Source of the DNA: Carya illinoinensis
Taxonomy: Eukaryota; Streptophyta; Magnoliopsida; Fagales; Juglandaceae
Length of the DNA stretch: 64,000 nucleotides
Direction: 5' to 3'
NCBI RefSeq assembly: GCF_018687715.1
Contig: NC_056760.1
Span: 38,268,001 to 38,332,000, forward strand
Shown: positions 1-12,766 of the stretch, piece by piece
Layout of the letters: each line of letters opens with the position of its first letter
Numbering within the stretch: position 1 is the first letter of the stretch
Translations under genes and position numbers: made by a program
The notes under the pieces: generated by a model
Database searches by the model: none
Seen by the model: only the letters and a program-made list of their open reading frames with translations
What the model was told of the DNA's origin: nothing

Positions 1-2534
1 GTGGTCTAAACCTATTCTAATGACTTTGATAATTTTATTGGAAGATCCTAAGCATCTTATATACATGTTATATTATTATTTTGAAGATATTTGATGTTAG
101 TTTCAAAGATATGAAATTTTATGCAAAGAGATATTCAGATAAGCCAAAGTGTGGATATTCTTGGCTAAATTTATATTTTGGTTAATTTCTAACCATGTGA
201 TCTTGAATTAGAAGCTTATATATGTTTTAGGATATCTTTTTAAACCAGGTGATGGTTTGGTTTGAAGATCATATATTTATAAGTCATAGATCAAGAGATT
301 TATCAAAACTAGTTGAGGAAAAAGTTTCTGTTTTTGGACTAAGTGTAAAACCAAAAACTCCAAATGTTATTTTGTGATTTTGGTGACTTTAGTTTGATGA
401 TTTAAAGCATAGTTGATGTTAGGATGATATTATGAATATGTTAGAAGTAAGATTTGATTTTTGAAATTTTTGGAGATGTTTTGATTTAAGGTCAAAACTT
501 GTGATTCAAGTGCTTGGATATTTTTTACAAAAAAGTTTGGTGTTGATTATTAGCTTTTTCTAAATGGATGTTTTAAGTATGGTTTTGAACTTAGGATTGG
601 AAGATGTTTGTTGCAAAATTTTGATTTAAGTATGAGTTTTGAAGTTGGAAGGAATTGCAACAAAAATCAAGGGAAATGGCCTATGGATTTTTGGCCATAG
701 TGTGTTTTCCATGGTTGTGATTAATTTTAAATTTTTCTAAATTGATATTTGAGTTGAGGATAAAATTTACATGAGGCATGTAAATTTTGGTGACTTTTGG
801 AGTTAGTATGCAAAATCCTTAAGTTATGGGTAAAACGGTCATTTTCCTACATGTAGAAAGTAAAATGAAAATTTTACTCTTTAAGTTAGTATTTTTCCAT
901 ATTTCAAATTATTAGTGATTTAGTGCTAACTTTTAGAATCACTAATTACAGTTTCTCGTGATCGCGCTTAAGGTTTTATAAGAAACGCGGAGATCGAGGT
1001 AAGTTAGCTTTTAACTTACTAGCAGTCTACTGTGTATGTGTGCTAAGTAAAAGAATTACAGTGTATTTATGTATGTTATCATATATGTCATGCAATGCCA
1101 AGTTATCATGTAATTGTCTATTATACAGAATTTATTCTGTCATCAATTTTTATCTGTTACACAATATATTCTGTCATGTATTACTATACATTACAAATAT
1201 GTCATGCTAAATATGTTGTCTGTTATATGTTATGGCATGTTACGAAATGTTACTATCTCAAGTTGGTTATGTATTTCAAATTATGTTCAAGTCACGTTAT
1301 GTTACGTCAGGGCTTCAGTCCTTTCATATTCCAGTCACGTTTCATCTTGAGTATATTCAGTTTATGTATAATACATGGGGCCACAACAACTGTGGAGTAT
1401 GTATTTAACTACAATTGTGATGCGTAAAATACATGGGACCACAACAACTGTGGAGTATGTATTTTTCATGTTAAGTCAAGTTTGTGTAGAATACATGGGG
1501 CCACAACAACTGTGGAGTATGTATTTACACGTAGAATACATGGGGCCACAACAACTGTGGAGTATGTATTTTTCATGTTAAGTCAAGTTTGTGTAAAATA
1601 CATGGGGCCACAACAACTGTGGAGTATGTATTTTTAAATGTTAAGTCAAGTTTGTGTAGAATACATGGGGCCACAACAACTGTGGAGTATGTATTTACAC
1701 GTAGAATACATGGGGCCACAACAACTGTGGAGTATGTATTTTTCATGTTAAGTCAAGTTTGTGTAGAATACATGGGGCCACAACAACTGTGGAGTATGTA
1801 TTTACACGTAGAATACATGGGGCCACAACAACTGTGGAGTATGTATTTTTCATGTTAATTCAAGTTTCAGAGCAAGTTCATGCTAAGTCAAGTTTCAGAT
1901 CAAGTTCATGTCAAGTCAAGTTCACTTCATGATTCAATTTAAGCTATGTCAATTATGTTATGTTGTACACTAAGTTATGCTTTAATTACTTATGAATTTG
2001 ATTATGCATTTATGCTTTTACTGTCATCCATGCATCATTAGTCTGTATGGAAGTTTTTTGTTAACTTGCTGAGATTTGTAATCAAATCTCACTGTGGTAG
2101 TCCCAACTACCATTCCCCCTGAATGGTAGATCTTGTTACAGGACCTGAAAGAAGATCAGGAGCTGACCAACTAGGTACAGTCGACTGAACGACGGTGCGT
2201 CGTTAAGGTTAATATAGTAGTTAAATTACTACTTGTACGATGGAGTTGCATCTCCAGTACTTTTAGATCATAACTATTTTGGAATAGTTCTGTGATCTTA
2301 GTTATTCAATGTATCTTTATATATGAAGTATGTTTTTAAGTATTTGGGATATTTTAATTTGGTGCATAGTATTGCTAAAGAAAAAAATTATCCGCTGCGA
2401 ATATTGCATAATGTTAGATGCATGTTAGGATTATTGCATCTTATATGTCATGAACGGGGGCAGGTAACCTTGTGTTGCATGTCTCGACGCTTCAAATGTC
2501 CGTCCAATCCCAAACGGAATTTGGGGGCGTCACA
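1..2534 (+). mobile_element. Ty3/gypsy-like LTR, 5' end outside window
   Basis: The stretch is non-coding and AT-rich and ends at 2534 in a G-run followed by CGTCACA, an ending I associate with long LTRs of plant Tekay/Del-type gypsy elements. A short GC-richer patch near 958-1000 resembles the transcription-start region of such LTRs. It carries an internal tandem hairpin array at 1371-1846. No gag or pol coding is present, so this is a solo LTR or the end of an element lying to the left. The right boundary abuts a LINE remnant. The left boundary and any TSD cannot be seen, so the family call is an inference. Confidence 0.5.
1371..1846 (+). repeat. Nine tandem imperfect palindromes
   Basis: A 34-base palindromic unit starts at 1371, 1429, 1491, 1536, 1598, 1661, 1706, 1768 and 1813. 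Each unit pairs ATACAT with ATGTAT on the outside and CCACA with TGTGG on the inside, around a 5-base loop. Spacing alternates between about 45 and about 62 bases, giving a 107-base higher-order repeat. The copies are nearly identical, which suggests recent amplification. Open frames across the array (1095-1858) are repeat artefacts and not genes. Confidence 0.95.
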
Positions 2535-2539
2535 AAAAC

Positions 2540-4340
2540 AAACACTATTTTTTAGAAAATTCATTTGCTTTAGAATGCATTTCCACAACCAAGAATCCGT
2601 GGGTTTTATATTGGTGGCAAAAATGGAATTGTGTTTCATGTATTTTCCAATGATGACATCTTTCCAAATGGCATTACTGCCATTGATTAATTGCCAATCA
2701 ATTTTTGAGATAGAGGGCTTTATTGAAATCAAAGGCCAATCTAAGACCAAGCCCTCCAACTAATTTGGGTTTGCAAATGAATTTCCAGAATTTTGGTGTG
2801 AAGTTATGAGTATTTCATATGGGAAACCCCACCAGAATTTCTTGATGGCTCTGTCTATGTTGCTTGTGATGGTCTTTGGAATGGTGATGGTGGACATGAA
2901 ATAGGAAGGTATTGAACTAGCAACTGCTCTGATTAGTGTAGCTCAGCCAATTTGAGAGTTCAGTTTTGCCTTCCACCTAGCCATTTTTTGGATGATGTTT
3001 TCTTGGATTTCTTCAAAGTGATTTTTTTTTTTTTTTTGAGGCATTGAAAAAAAAGAAGTAGGCCAAGGTATTTTATTTTTGAGGAAGTCTTTTCAAAATA
3101 AAAAATGGCCTTCACTTCTCTTTTTGCTTCAGGGAGAGTGTTTTTGCTAAATTGAACAGATGATTTTTCGACATGCACTTTTTGGCCAAACTATTGAGAA
3201 TATTTTTCAAGGCAATTCATGAGTTTTTGTGCATTTTGTCTAGTTGCTTTTCCAAATAGTATGAGGTCATCAGCAAAAAGAATGTGTGAAATTGAGAGTC
3301 CATGTCTACTGATAGTGATTCCTTTAATATTTCCTTGATTCTTTTCTTTTGTGATGAGTCTTGTGAGAACATCAGATCTTAAGATAAAGAGGAAGGGGGG
3401 AAAGGGGGTACCATTGGCGGAGTCCTCTAGAGGGGTGTATTAAGCCGTGGGGTTTCCAATTAATGATCACTAAGTAGGTGACTATTATTATGCATTCTTT
3501 TATCCAGTTGATCAATTTGCTTTGAAAACCTAGGCTAGTTATGATCTGAGTAAGGAAATCTCATTTCATAAATAAAAAGTTTTCTCCATATTAATTTTGA
3601 TAGCCATATGGCCTATTTTCTCATTTTTCATTTTAAGGTCGTGAACGATTTCTTGGATTAAAATAGTGTTTTCCTGAATTATTCTTCCAAGGACAGAGGC
3701 TATTTGGTGAAATGATATGATGTTTGGCATAATTTTTTTTTTAATCTATTTGCAAGAATTTTTTTATATGACTTTGTAACAGACATTTGAGAGACTGATA
3801 GGTCTGAACTGATGAACCAAATTTGGATTTTTGGTCTTAGGGATTTGGGTGATGTTTGTGTGGTTCATTTCTCCTGGAATCTTTCCTGTTGTGACGAAGT
3901 TTTTGATAGCAGTAATGAAATACTTTTTTTATGATTTTCTAATAATACTTATAAAAAAGGCCAGTGAAACCATTAGGTCTTGGGGCCTTTGTGGAGGGAG
4001 TTTGCTACAAGGTTGAAAGAATTTTCTCATATGAAGGAGTTTCACAAAGAAATTGACTCCGGAAATCAAAGATTTTATCAGGAAAGAGATCCTCAATCTC
4101 AGTGTCTATTTTAGGGTTAGAAGAATGAAAAATTTCTTGGAATTGATTTTGAAATTTGTTCTGAATCACCTCAAAATTTTCAGCCTATTGATTTGTGCTT
4201 ATTTTGAAGCTTTCAATGAAATTCGTGCGTCTTCTCATTATGATTGACATGTGGAAAAATTTTGCATTTAAATTAGTGGTAGTCAACCATTGGAGTCTTG
4301 ACTTCTGCCTCTATAAGCTTTCCTCTCTTTTGAGTTAGAT
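2540..4340 (-). mobile_element. LINE (L1-type) reverse transcriptase remnant
   Basis: On the minus strand, broken frames spell the L1-type RT order. Near 3790-3870 there is a block ending in FRPISLSNVCYK, then the catalytic FADD (plus positions 3266-3277) preceded by FLFILRSDVL. Near 2800-2930 there is an IPSYFMS...FWWGF block, and at 2570-2760 a SWLWKCIL block. The endonuclease domain is missing and there are many stops and frameshifts, so it is dead. No poly(A) tail or TSD is visible at the left end, which abuts the gypsy LTR. Confidence 0.85.
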
Positions 4341-4760
4341 TTCTAATTTCTAGCTAATCCGATGCTAAAGTGAGAAAGTAAAGAAAAATACTGTTTATAA
4401 CAAAAATAACAATATAATATATAGATAGAATTGTATAAAAAAAAATAAAAATAAAAGTCGCGTCCATTTATAAGTTTATTTTTATGAGATTTCCTTTTAA
4501 TAAAAACATTTCTCCTTTTAAAAGGACGTTGAATTTTTATTTTTGATTTAGTTTGTATTGATGTATTTTTATGTAAAGGGTTAATGTCAACAATGTTGTT
4601 GAATGACCCACACTGGTCCTCGACATTGGTGTAGTGTTTGGATTTTGGAATGCTTATCTATGGCATGAACAATAAAATACGTGTTGAAAATATAAAAGAA
4701 GAGAGATAACACTAAAATGTGTCCAATTTAAGTGCTAAGGATTATGTCTACAAGGTTTTG
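4341..4760. other. Intergenic, AT-rich, nothing recognised
   Basis: No gene, repeat array or recognisable element is visible between the LINE remnant and the nested LTR locus. Poly-A/T tracts occur around 4436-4460. Confidence 0.5.
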
Positions 4761-5908
4761 TGATGCTAGACAGAATAAAAATTAATTCTGGCAGTTAGTT
4801 CTAACAGATAATCAATATAGAGAAAATAAGAGATTTGTCTAAAATATAGTGAAAAAATCTGAATAATATTAATTAATAACAAATTTTGAAATTATTTTCT
4901 GAGCCCACAAGTAGGGCTGAGCACCGACGCAACCGGAGTTGGTATCTGGGTCCTTCGACTCCGACTCCGACTTTGTCGGAGGCCGAGTCCAACCTCCGAC
5001 TCCGGCTCCGAAGGCTATATGCTCCGCTCGATGACCCGGATCTGCGACGGCGTGGGGACTTCGGGCCACAGCCGACGGGGACTGCCGAGTACCGACTGGG
5101 CACCTGAAAACAGAGCTTCAAAAAAAGGGCCAGAAATCAAATCAACAACTAAAAGGTCCAAAACCATAACAGATAAAATCATAAAAAGAGAAATCAAAGA
5201 TTCAAAACAACTAAAACAGATTTCAAAGTTTCAAACCCAAGAACGAAATCGAATGATTTCTGTTAGAGAGAGAGAGAGAGAGAGGAGATACCGGAGAAGC
5301 CGTTGGAGGCTCAAGTCTCAACTGGACAGAGGGTCTCTAAAACAAAGACTCTCAGTTTGGTCCCAGAGTGCCATGGTGATGAGCGGCTGGAGGAGTTGAT
5401 TGGAGAGAAGAAACTGAAACAGTTTTCAGTGAAACGTGGACTGGGTCTTCACCTTTTAGTGGTGGTCTCGCAAGTCCAAAGCTTTGGAGAGGGAAGTCGG
5501 TGCTCTACTTTGGAGGCCATGCATCTCAAAAACTTCTCCAAACTTAAAGCACAAACAAAAGGATGTCATCCACTTCGAGGTCCATATCCGACGAAGACAT
5601 CGGGATACGTAAAGAGACTATACAGTTCCACCTCCACAAGTTTTTATTTATTTAATCATATATAATATTCAATGAGTAGGGTTCAATCAATCTTACAGTG
5701 GTTGGCCTAGTCCGACAGTGACATTGGGTTAGGTAAGGTCTCTGACTCTCTCTCTCCAGCTCCACTGGTATCTTTTTAATTTCTTTTTTATCAATTGGAG
5801 TTTAGTATTCAGAGTAATTATTGCGTGAGATGTTAGTCCAGAGCAAACCTACTCCAATACCCTTTAGTCACGTAAATATTTTAATTATAAAAAAAAAATC
5901 ATAAGGAT

Positions 5909-6057
5909 GCCAGCTAGCTGGCAGGGGATAATATATAATACTTGCTGGCAGGGATTCGGGGATTCGCGCCCAAGGGGAATAAACTGCTAGACTTCATTTT
6001 TCAAAGTAAATGGCGCCAAAACAGAGTCCAACGACGCCCGTTTGGACTCTGTTTTGG
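5909..6057. repeat. Perfect palindrome and 16-bp-stem hairpin
   Basis: The 14-bp perfect palindrome GCCAGCTAGCTGGC lies at 5909-5922. A perfect inverted repeat of 16 bp follows: CCAAAACAGAGTCCAA at 6016-6031 and its complement at 6042-6057, with a 10-base GC-rich loop. Both lie in the left arm of the hAT-like element, just before the AT array. Confidence 0.9.
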
Positions 6058-6111
6058 TATATTTAGCCCCCTTTTTTTTAAAAAAACTATAAATCAAATA
6101 TTAATTTTGTT

Positions 6112-6418
6112 TCAATAATTAACTATACTATTATATATAATATAACTATATATATTATTGTATATAAGTATAACTATATATATGTATATATATTATATAA
6201 GTATAGTTAATTAGTAAGCTAATATATAACTATATATATTATAGTATATAAGTATAACTATATATATATTATATAACTATAGTTAATTAGTAAGTTAATA
6301 TATAACTATATATATTATAGTATATAAGTATAACTATATATATTATATAACTATAGTTAATTAGTAAGTTAATATATAACTATATATATTATATTATATA
6401 AGTATAACTATATAAAAA
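6112..6418. repeat. AT-rich tandem array left of the virus
   Basis: Imperfect 74-76 base units are visible: the motif TTAGTAAG(C/T)TAATATATAAC recurs at about 6211, 6287 and 6361. The array is almost pure A/T and ends where the pararetroviral sequence begins. Confidence 0.85.
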
Positions 6419-6511
6419 TTGTTTTATCTTATTTTACTCTTTACTTTTGTTCATGCCCTTATATTCTGCACATCATGCATTTGTTTATTAATATTTATTC
6501 TATTATCTGTT
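6419..6511 (+). repeat. Viral terminal redundancy, left copy
   Basis: This 93-base segment is repeated in direct orientation at 14446-14538 with a handful of differences. The 8027-base offset between copies defines the viral genome unit. Confidence 0.85.
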
Positions 6512-6571
6512 GATATATCTATTATATTAGCTATTATATATATCCTGATATACGTAGTTGGTATACGTAGT

Positions 6572-6583
6572 TGGTATCAGAGC
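6572..6583 (+). promoter_or_regulatory. Viral minus-strand primer-binding site (tRNA-iMet)
   Basis: TGGTATCAGAGC is complementary to the 3' end of plant initiator tRNA-Met and is the standard caulimovirid priming site. A second, inverted copy with one change lies at 14756-14767 in the rearranged right end. Confidence 0.9.
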
Positions 6584-6665
6584 CAACGGTTATTATATAA
6601 TAGATATATTACTATTTATTGCTATTTTATTTTATTGTTGTTTTATTCTGTTTATGTTTAATTTC

Positions 6666-6944
6666 ATGATGAATTATTACGCACATAATATTGGTTTCCA
6701 TGATCGCTATGAATTAAATTGTTTAGAATATAATTTGAGACTTGAATTAAATAATTTACAAGAAAGGATAAAACATCTTAAGGAAAAACAATTATTAATG
6801 AAACTAGATTATTGCTCAATGATGGAAAGATATCACGTATACAGAAGTAGGCAAGCTGCAATAGAAGAATTAGAAGACCACTGTAACTTCTTAAGATCTG
6901 AAATTAAAAGTTTAAGAAATCACCTAAGTATTCTTGCTTTATAA
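6666..6944 (+). CDS. Small coiled-coil ORF between PBS and movement protein
   Basis: This is a 92-residue open frame without internal stops, starting at tandem ATGs. The product is rich in Leu, Glu, Lys and Arg, with heptad-like spacing over roughly residues 25-90 (LELNNLQERIKHLKEK, then an IEELEDH...LRSEIKSLRNHL stretch), so a coiled coil is likely. It sits just downstream of the primer-binding site and is followed by an A-tract at 6943-6960. I do not recognise a family. It could be the first viral cistron or a leader ORF. That it stays open when every other viral frame is broken may be chance, given its shortness. Its first 135 bases are repeated inverted at 14539-14673. Confidence 0.5.
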   Translation: MMNYYAHNIGFHDRYELNCLEYNLRLELNNLQERIKHLKEKQLLMKLDYCSMMERYHVYRSRQAAIEELEDHCNFLRSEIKSLRNHLSILAL

Positions 6945-7176
6945 AAAAAAAAAAAAAAAAGTAAAAATTCGTTGGTATAGAATTTTATCAACGGTAACCT
7001 ACATAAAAGAAAATAAAGTATATTGAGAATCTTGTGAGGGTAAGCCATAAAAATCCATTGGTTAGCCCGTTCTTGCCAAGGAGACTTTAAGGGTGGTCCC
7101 GGTGGTGTTCCCTCAAGATCTTAATCTACTTATTTCTCTTTTATATAGGAAATTTTTGCATAAAAATTATGTTTCA

Positions 7177-8091
7177 ATGAATTCTTTATTCAAACCTGAA
7201 ACATCTACTGTTAACACACCTTTAGAAACTGAAAATGTAAATCAAGAAGATTATAGCATCATAGACATAGAAAAAAATTTACAAGATTGGACAATTCCTG
7301 ATGTACCTAAAAACCAAATATATAAACATTCAACTTTTTCTTCAAAATTATCATTACTTACAAATTATACAATTAAAACAGTAGAAAAAACTATTAGCCT
7401 AAATAATAATTATGAATCATTACAATTATTAACAAAAGAAGCCATTAAACACCATAAGGAACATAAATATTTATTTATACATATTGGATTAGTACAAGTG
7501 GCTGTAAAACCACTTACCAGAAATAGACTAAATGCTTCTGTATTACTCTGTTTAAGAGATGGAAGACATTATAATTTCCATGATTCATTACTTGGCATGG
7601 TTGAATCTAGTTTATTTCAAGGCCCAGTATATTTTAACTGTTATCCTAATTATTCACTTTCATTATTTGATTCTAATATTCTATATGCCTTAACATTAAA
7701 TATTAAAACGAATGGCTATCATATGATGAAAGGATCACATCTTTTAACCGTAGTATATAGAATCCATTATAAATTAATGAAAATAACATTAGAGCCACAA
7801 GCTCTCATTACTAGTCCAAAAGGCTATACATTATTATTACAATCTAGTACACCAAATTCTAGCATACAAATTCCTAAACAAATTCATTGGAATCAGATTA
7901 CTCTTCCTAATGAATGGCAATTAGAAAATATTATTCCATTACCAAATGTAGAAAATAATTATAAAGATGATTTAGATTATATAGATCAAAACCAGGACGG
8001 AACAGTCCAAATTGCCTTCCAACCTTTTAGGAGATCATTTTCTCATTATTCTTCTCCAGCACCTCCAGCTACCATACACCACGATATATAA
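7177..8091 (+). pseudogene. Caulimovirid movement protein domain (30K superfamily)
   Basis: A 304-codon open frame runs from the ATG at 7177. The frame stays open upstream to 7093 but without an ATG. The middle part is typical of caulimovirid movement proteins: a block with LFIHIGLVQVAVKPL, then DSLLGMVESS, GPVYFNCYPNYS and LTLNIKTNGY, the conserved beta-strand core of plasmodesma-targeted 30K proteins. In florendoviruses this is the N-terminal domain of the large polyprotein. Here the frame closes with a stop at 8089-8091, and the homologous continuation runs in another frame. A frameshift around 8060-8090 therefore separates it from the capsid region. Confidence 0.8.
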
Positions 8092-10820
8092 TTAGTGGGA
8101 ATAGATCTCAAAATTTTGATAATAGATCTGCAATTACTTCAGTCTCTAGAAATAAAACACAAAATTTTGATACTAGATCTCAAAATCTAGATACTCAAGT
8201 CCGGGGAGTTATTCCTGGAAATATTATTGATACACCTATATATTCAGTCAATCACCATGATTTAGCATCCTCTTCTAATCCTCATCAGAATAAAGAACCT
8301 TCTTCTCCAACCTATTCACAAGTAGTTGGAGATGACGCCCAAATATTTACCCTGAGTAAAGAAGAATTTAAAATTAATAAAGAATATTTTAAACAAGATT
8401 ATATGAAAGAAGAAAATAAACAGAAAAGACTTTCGTTTTTCTCTACTTTCTCAAAATTAGAAAGAGATTATATCCAAATAAAATACTATGAATATTTAGA
8501 AAGTATACAAATTAATATACCTTTCTTTATGTGGTTTGAAATATATAAATCAAATCAGTTGTCGACTATAAATAGGACTACTAATCAATAGGTTAAAGTA
8601 AAAAATAATCAAATTATTTATGAAGAATACACTCCTTTTGAAGCTATTAAGTATAATCAAAGAAATACACAAATATTAGCATCACCAATAAAGAGATTAA
8701 CTTTTCCAGAAACTAAAAATACTGATAATATAATTCAACAAAATAATTATACTAATTTATATTTAAAAATCATAAGTAAACAATTAGAAATAATTGAAAA
8801 CTTAATATCTCCTATTAAAACTCCTGTTAAAGAAGCTAAAGAAATTCCTTTGTTTATTCCCCATGAAATACCTGCTCACTTAAAATCTAGTTTTTCTAAG
8901 ACTAAAGAAGATTTACTAGAATAGATATCTAGCAAATTAGAAAAATTAAATATTGATAATAATGCATCCACTTCAAGACAATCTCATATTAATGTATTAA
9001 GTAAGACAGATTTACCTGATCTATCTGATTCTGAAATTAATAATATTGAAAATCAATTCAAAGAATTACAGATAAACAAAATTAAAGGAAATCATAGTAG
9101 GAAATTTTATCCTAGGGAATCTGCAAGGCATACCTCTACTACTCGTAATTGGTATCCAAGGCCTACCATCCGGATATACAATTCGAGGAAAGAGAATATA
9201 TAGTGAGATCTGCTTTTGCATCAGATGCATTATATGAATGGAATATAGATGGATTATCCGAATATGAAATATCAAATCATTTTCAAGAAATGATTATGGT
9301 AGCTAATGTTTATAAAGCCAGTAGGAGGTCAGATCATCAAGTAGCACATGTTCTAGTTACATGATTCATTGGCCAATTAAAAGGCTGGTGGAATCATTAT
9401 CTTACATAAGAACAAAGAATAAGAATATTAAGTGCTTATAAGCATGATGAAAATCTGCAAGAGATTAAGATAGAAGATAGTCAACCTATAGAAGATGCTG
9501 TTAATACTCTGATATTTATATTAACAAAACATTTTGTAGGTGATCCTTTCCAATTTAAAGAAAAAACTAGTGATTTATTAATCAATTTAAGATATCCTAG
9601 ATTATCTGATTTTAGATGGTATAAAGATGTCTTTCTAACTAAAGTTATGATCAGAGATGATTGCCAACAACCATACTAGAAGGAAAAGTTCATAGCCAGA
9701 CTTCCATATTACTTCGCCTAAAAGGTACTAGAATTTTTAGTAAAATCAGATGGTACTATTGACTTTATTAATCTTACATATGGAGATATAATATCTTCTA
9801 TTAATAGAACTGGTCTGATTATGTGTAATGATATAAGATTAAAAAAGCAAATGGAAAAATAAAAGAAATTTGCTACAAAAGAATTAGGTACCTTTTGTAA
9901 ACAGTTTAGTTATTCTCCATTATTAGCTCATTCTACAAGACACAAAAAAGGAAAAAGAATTTATAAAACTTATCCAACTAAGAAAAGAAATTATAAAAAA
10001 CTTTATAAAAAACCCAATGAAAAGCCCATATATAAGAAACCAGTAAAAAATACGAAAAAGTTTAATAAAAAGAAAAAACAAATTGTATGTTATAAATGTG
10101 GAAAGATTGGACATTATGCATCAAATTGTAAGGTTAAAAAAGAAATTAATGAATTAGATATACCTGAAGAAGTAAAAGAAAAATTACTAAATATCTTTAT
10201 ACAATCAAGTGAAGAAGATGAAATTTCTTCAGAAGAAGATGAAATTTATCGATTAAAAGAATCAAGTTTTTCAGAAGAATCTTCTAACGAGTCAGAAGAA
10301 GATGAAATTCATGTTTGTAATTGTCTAGATAAAAATAATTGTATCTGTAACAAAACTATTAACGTATTATCGTCACATGAAAATATTATATTAGAATTAA
10401 TAGATAAAATTAATAATCCACAAGAAAGAAAAGAATATTTAGAAAAATTAAAAGATACTTTTAGTAATCCAAAGACTTTTAAACCCAATTCAACCCCCTC
10501 GTCATATGATTTTCTAGAAATAATAAATAGATTTCAATCAGAAAAACAAAATATTACTTTAAAGGATTTACATCAAGAAATTAATGAAATAAAGAAAGAA
10601 ATTAGAAATTTGAAAGCTTCTAACACCAAACTTGAAGTTTCTAATGAACAATTATTACAAGAAATTATACTATTAAAAATAGATAAAAATAATGACACTC
10701 CTAAAAAAGAACAAGGAGAAAGCTCAGTAAAAATTACAAAAGAAGAATTAGATAATTTTATAAACATACTTAATAAAATGAATTTTCAAAAATGGTATAC
10801 TGAAGTAACTATTTCCATTA
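8092..10820 (+). pseudogene. Capsid (Gag-like) region of the viral polyprotein
   Basis: The coding potential is scattered over frames, with stops at 8589-8591 and near 8923 and a frameshift near 9170-9180. A basic, Lys-rich block (about 9930-10080) leads into a zinc knuckle with CX2CX4HX4C spacing at 10088-10129 (CYKC...GHYASNC), which is the nucleic-acid-binding end of caulimovirid capsids. It is followed by an acidic Ser/Glu-rich stretch (10205-10310) and a predicted coiled coil (about 10510-10680). The 9190-9700 part, with WWNHYLT-like and FVGDPFQFKEK-like motifs, resembles the capsid core of this group. It cannot encode a full capsid. Confidence 0.7.
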
Positions 10821-12766
10821 ATGAAGAATTTTCTTTTTTCTGCAATAGTTTTATTAGATACATGTGCATATCTAAACTGCATACAAGAAGGAATAATACC
10901 CTCTAAATATTTTGAAAAAACAAAAGAGACATTATCTCAAGCTAATGGAGTAAAATTAAATATAAATTATAAATTATTAAATGCACATATATGTAATAGT
11001 GGAATTTGCTTTAAAACAACATTCATTCTAGTAAAAAACATCAACACCAAAGTAATATTAGGAAACTCATTTCTTGCTTTACTTTACCCTTTCTCTGTAA
11101 CAGAAGAAGGAATTTCTACTAAAACATTAGGAAAAGAAATTCAATTTAAATTTTTATTCCCTCCAGTCTCAAGAGAGATTAATTCCTTAAAAGAAGCATC
11201 ATTAACTAAAGAAATTAATTTTTTAACAAAAGTCAAAATCAAAAGAAAAGAAAAACAAATAAATTTCTTACAACAAGAATTAAAATACAAAAGAATTGAA
11301 GAACAATTAAAAGATCATTTACTAATCCAAAAAATTAATAATTTTAAAAATATAATTGAAAATGATGTTTTAATTTACCTAATACTTTTTGGAGTAGAAA
11401 ACAACATATAGTCGAATTATCTTATGAAAAAGAATTTTCTGAAAAGAATATTCCTACTAAGGCCAGACCCATTCAAATGAATAAAGAATTATTAGAATTC
11501 TATAAACAAGAAATTAATGATTTATTAACTAAAGAACTTATTAGAAAGAGCAAATCACCATGGAGTTGTGTTGCTTTTTATGTACAAAAACAAGCAGAAT
11601 TAGAAAGAGGAGTGTTCCTAGATTAGTTATAAATTATAAGCCTTTAAACAAAGTTTTACAATGGATTAGATACCCTATTCCTAATAAAAAAGATTTATTA
11701 TCTCGACTTTATGCTTCCACTATATTTTCAAAATTTGATATGAAAAGCGGATTTTGGCAAATCCAGATTGTTGAAAAAGATAGATATAAAATTGCATTTA
11801 CAGTCCCTTTTAGACATTATGAATGGAATGTTATGCCTTTCGGATTAAAAAATACTCCTAGTGAATTTCAAATATTATGAATGAAATATTTACACCTTTC
11901 ACTCATTTTTCTATAGTTTATATAGATGATGTATTAATATTCTCTTCATCAATTGAACAACATTGAAAACATTTAAATACTTTTGTTCAAATCATTAAAC
12001 AAAATGGATTAGTAGTTTCATCATCTAAAGTCAAATTATTCCAAAACAAGATTAGATTCCTTGGACATGATATTTATCAAGGAACTATTACCCCAATAAG
12101 TAGGGCTATAGAATTTGCTAATAAATTTCCTGATGAAATAAAGGATAAGCAACAACTACAAAGATTTCTAGGAAGTTTAAATTATGTTGCTGATTTTTAT
12201 CAGGCACTTAGACCTTTATGTAAACCATTATTCAAAAAATTAAAAAAGAATTCACCTCCATGGACAGAGGAACATACAAATATTATAAAACAAATAAAGA
12301 CTCATGTTAAGAAATTACCATGCTTAGGACTCCCATCTCCTGATGCTTTTAAAATTGTTGAAACAGATGCCTCTGATATTGATTATGGAGGAATTTTGAA
12401 ACAAAAATTATCAGATGAAAAAGAACAGATTATTCGATTCCATTCAGGATGCTGGAATCCTGCTCAAAAGAATTACAGTACTATTAAAAAAGAAATTTTA
12501 GCTATTGTATTATGCATTTCTAAATTTCAAGATGATCTTTTGAATCAAAGTTTTTACTTAGAATTGATTGTAAATCAGTCAATGAAGTTTTAGTAAAAGA
12601 TGTTAAAAACTTGGCTGCTAAACAAATTTTTGCAAGATGGCAAGCTATTTTAAGCATTTTTTATTTTGATATTGAGCATATTAAAGGAGATTCTAATTTT
12701 CTTCCTGATTTTCTATCCCGAGAATTCTTACAGGGAAAATCATGTCTTCCTCAAAGTCCAGAATGA
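10821..12766 (+). pseudogene. Viral protease, reverse transcriptase and RNase H region
   Basis: The aspartic protease begins with LLDTCAYLNCIQEG. The usual DTGA active site reads DTCA here, so its glycine is lost. The protease frame ends at 11411. RT resumes in another frame with RLVINYKPLN, the FDMKSGFWQI block and MPFGLKN. A frameshift near 11875 precedes the catalytic YIDD at 11919-11930, and a TGA interrupts the frame near 11964. RNase H follows with VETDASDIDYGG and an IKGDSNFLPDFLSR end block. The frame ends at 12764-12766 and overlaps the next ORF. There is no integrase, as expected for a pararetrovirus. Confidence 0.85.

Noticed and set aside
1095..1858. Overlapping plus-strand frames encoding repeated HGATTTVEYVF-type peptides
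   Set aside because: They arise only from translation of the tandem palindromes; all frames of the array stay open because the repeat lacks stops.
4869..5121. GC-rich frames on both strands near the left hAT arm
   Set aside because: Produced by GACTCC hexamer repeats; the same kind of frame occurs at the right arm (15335-15595).
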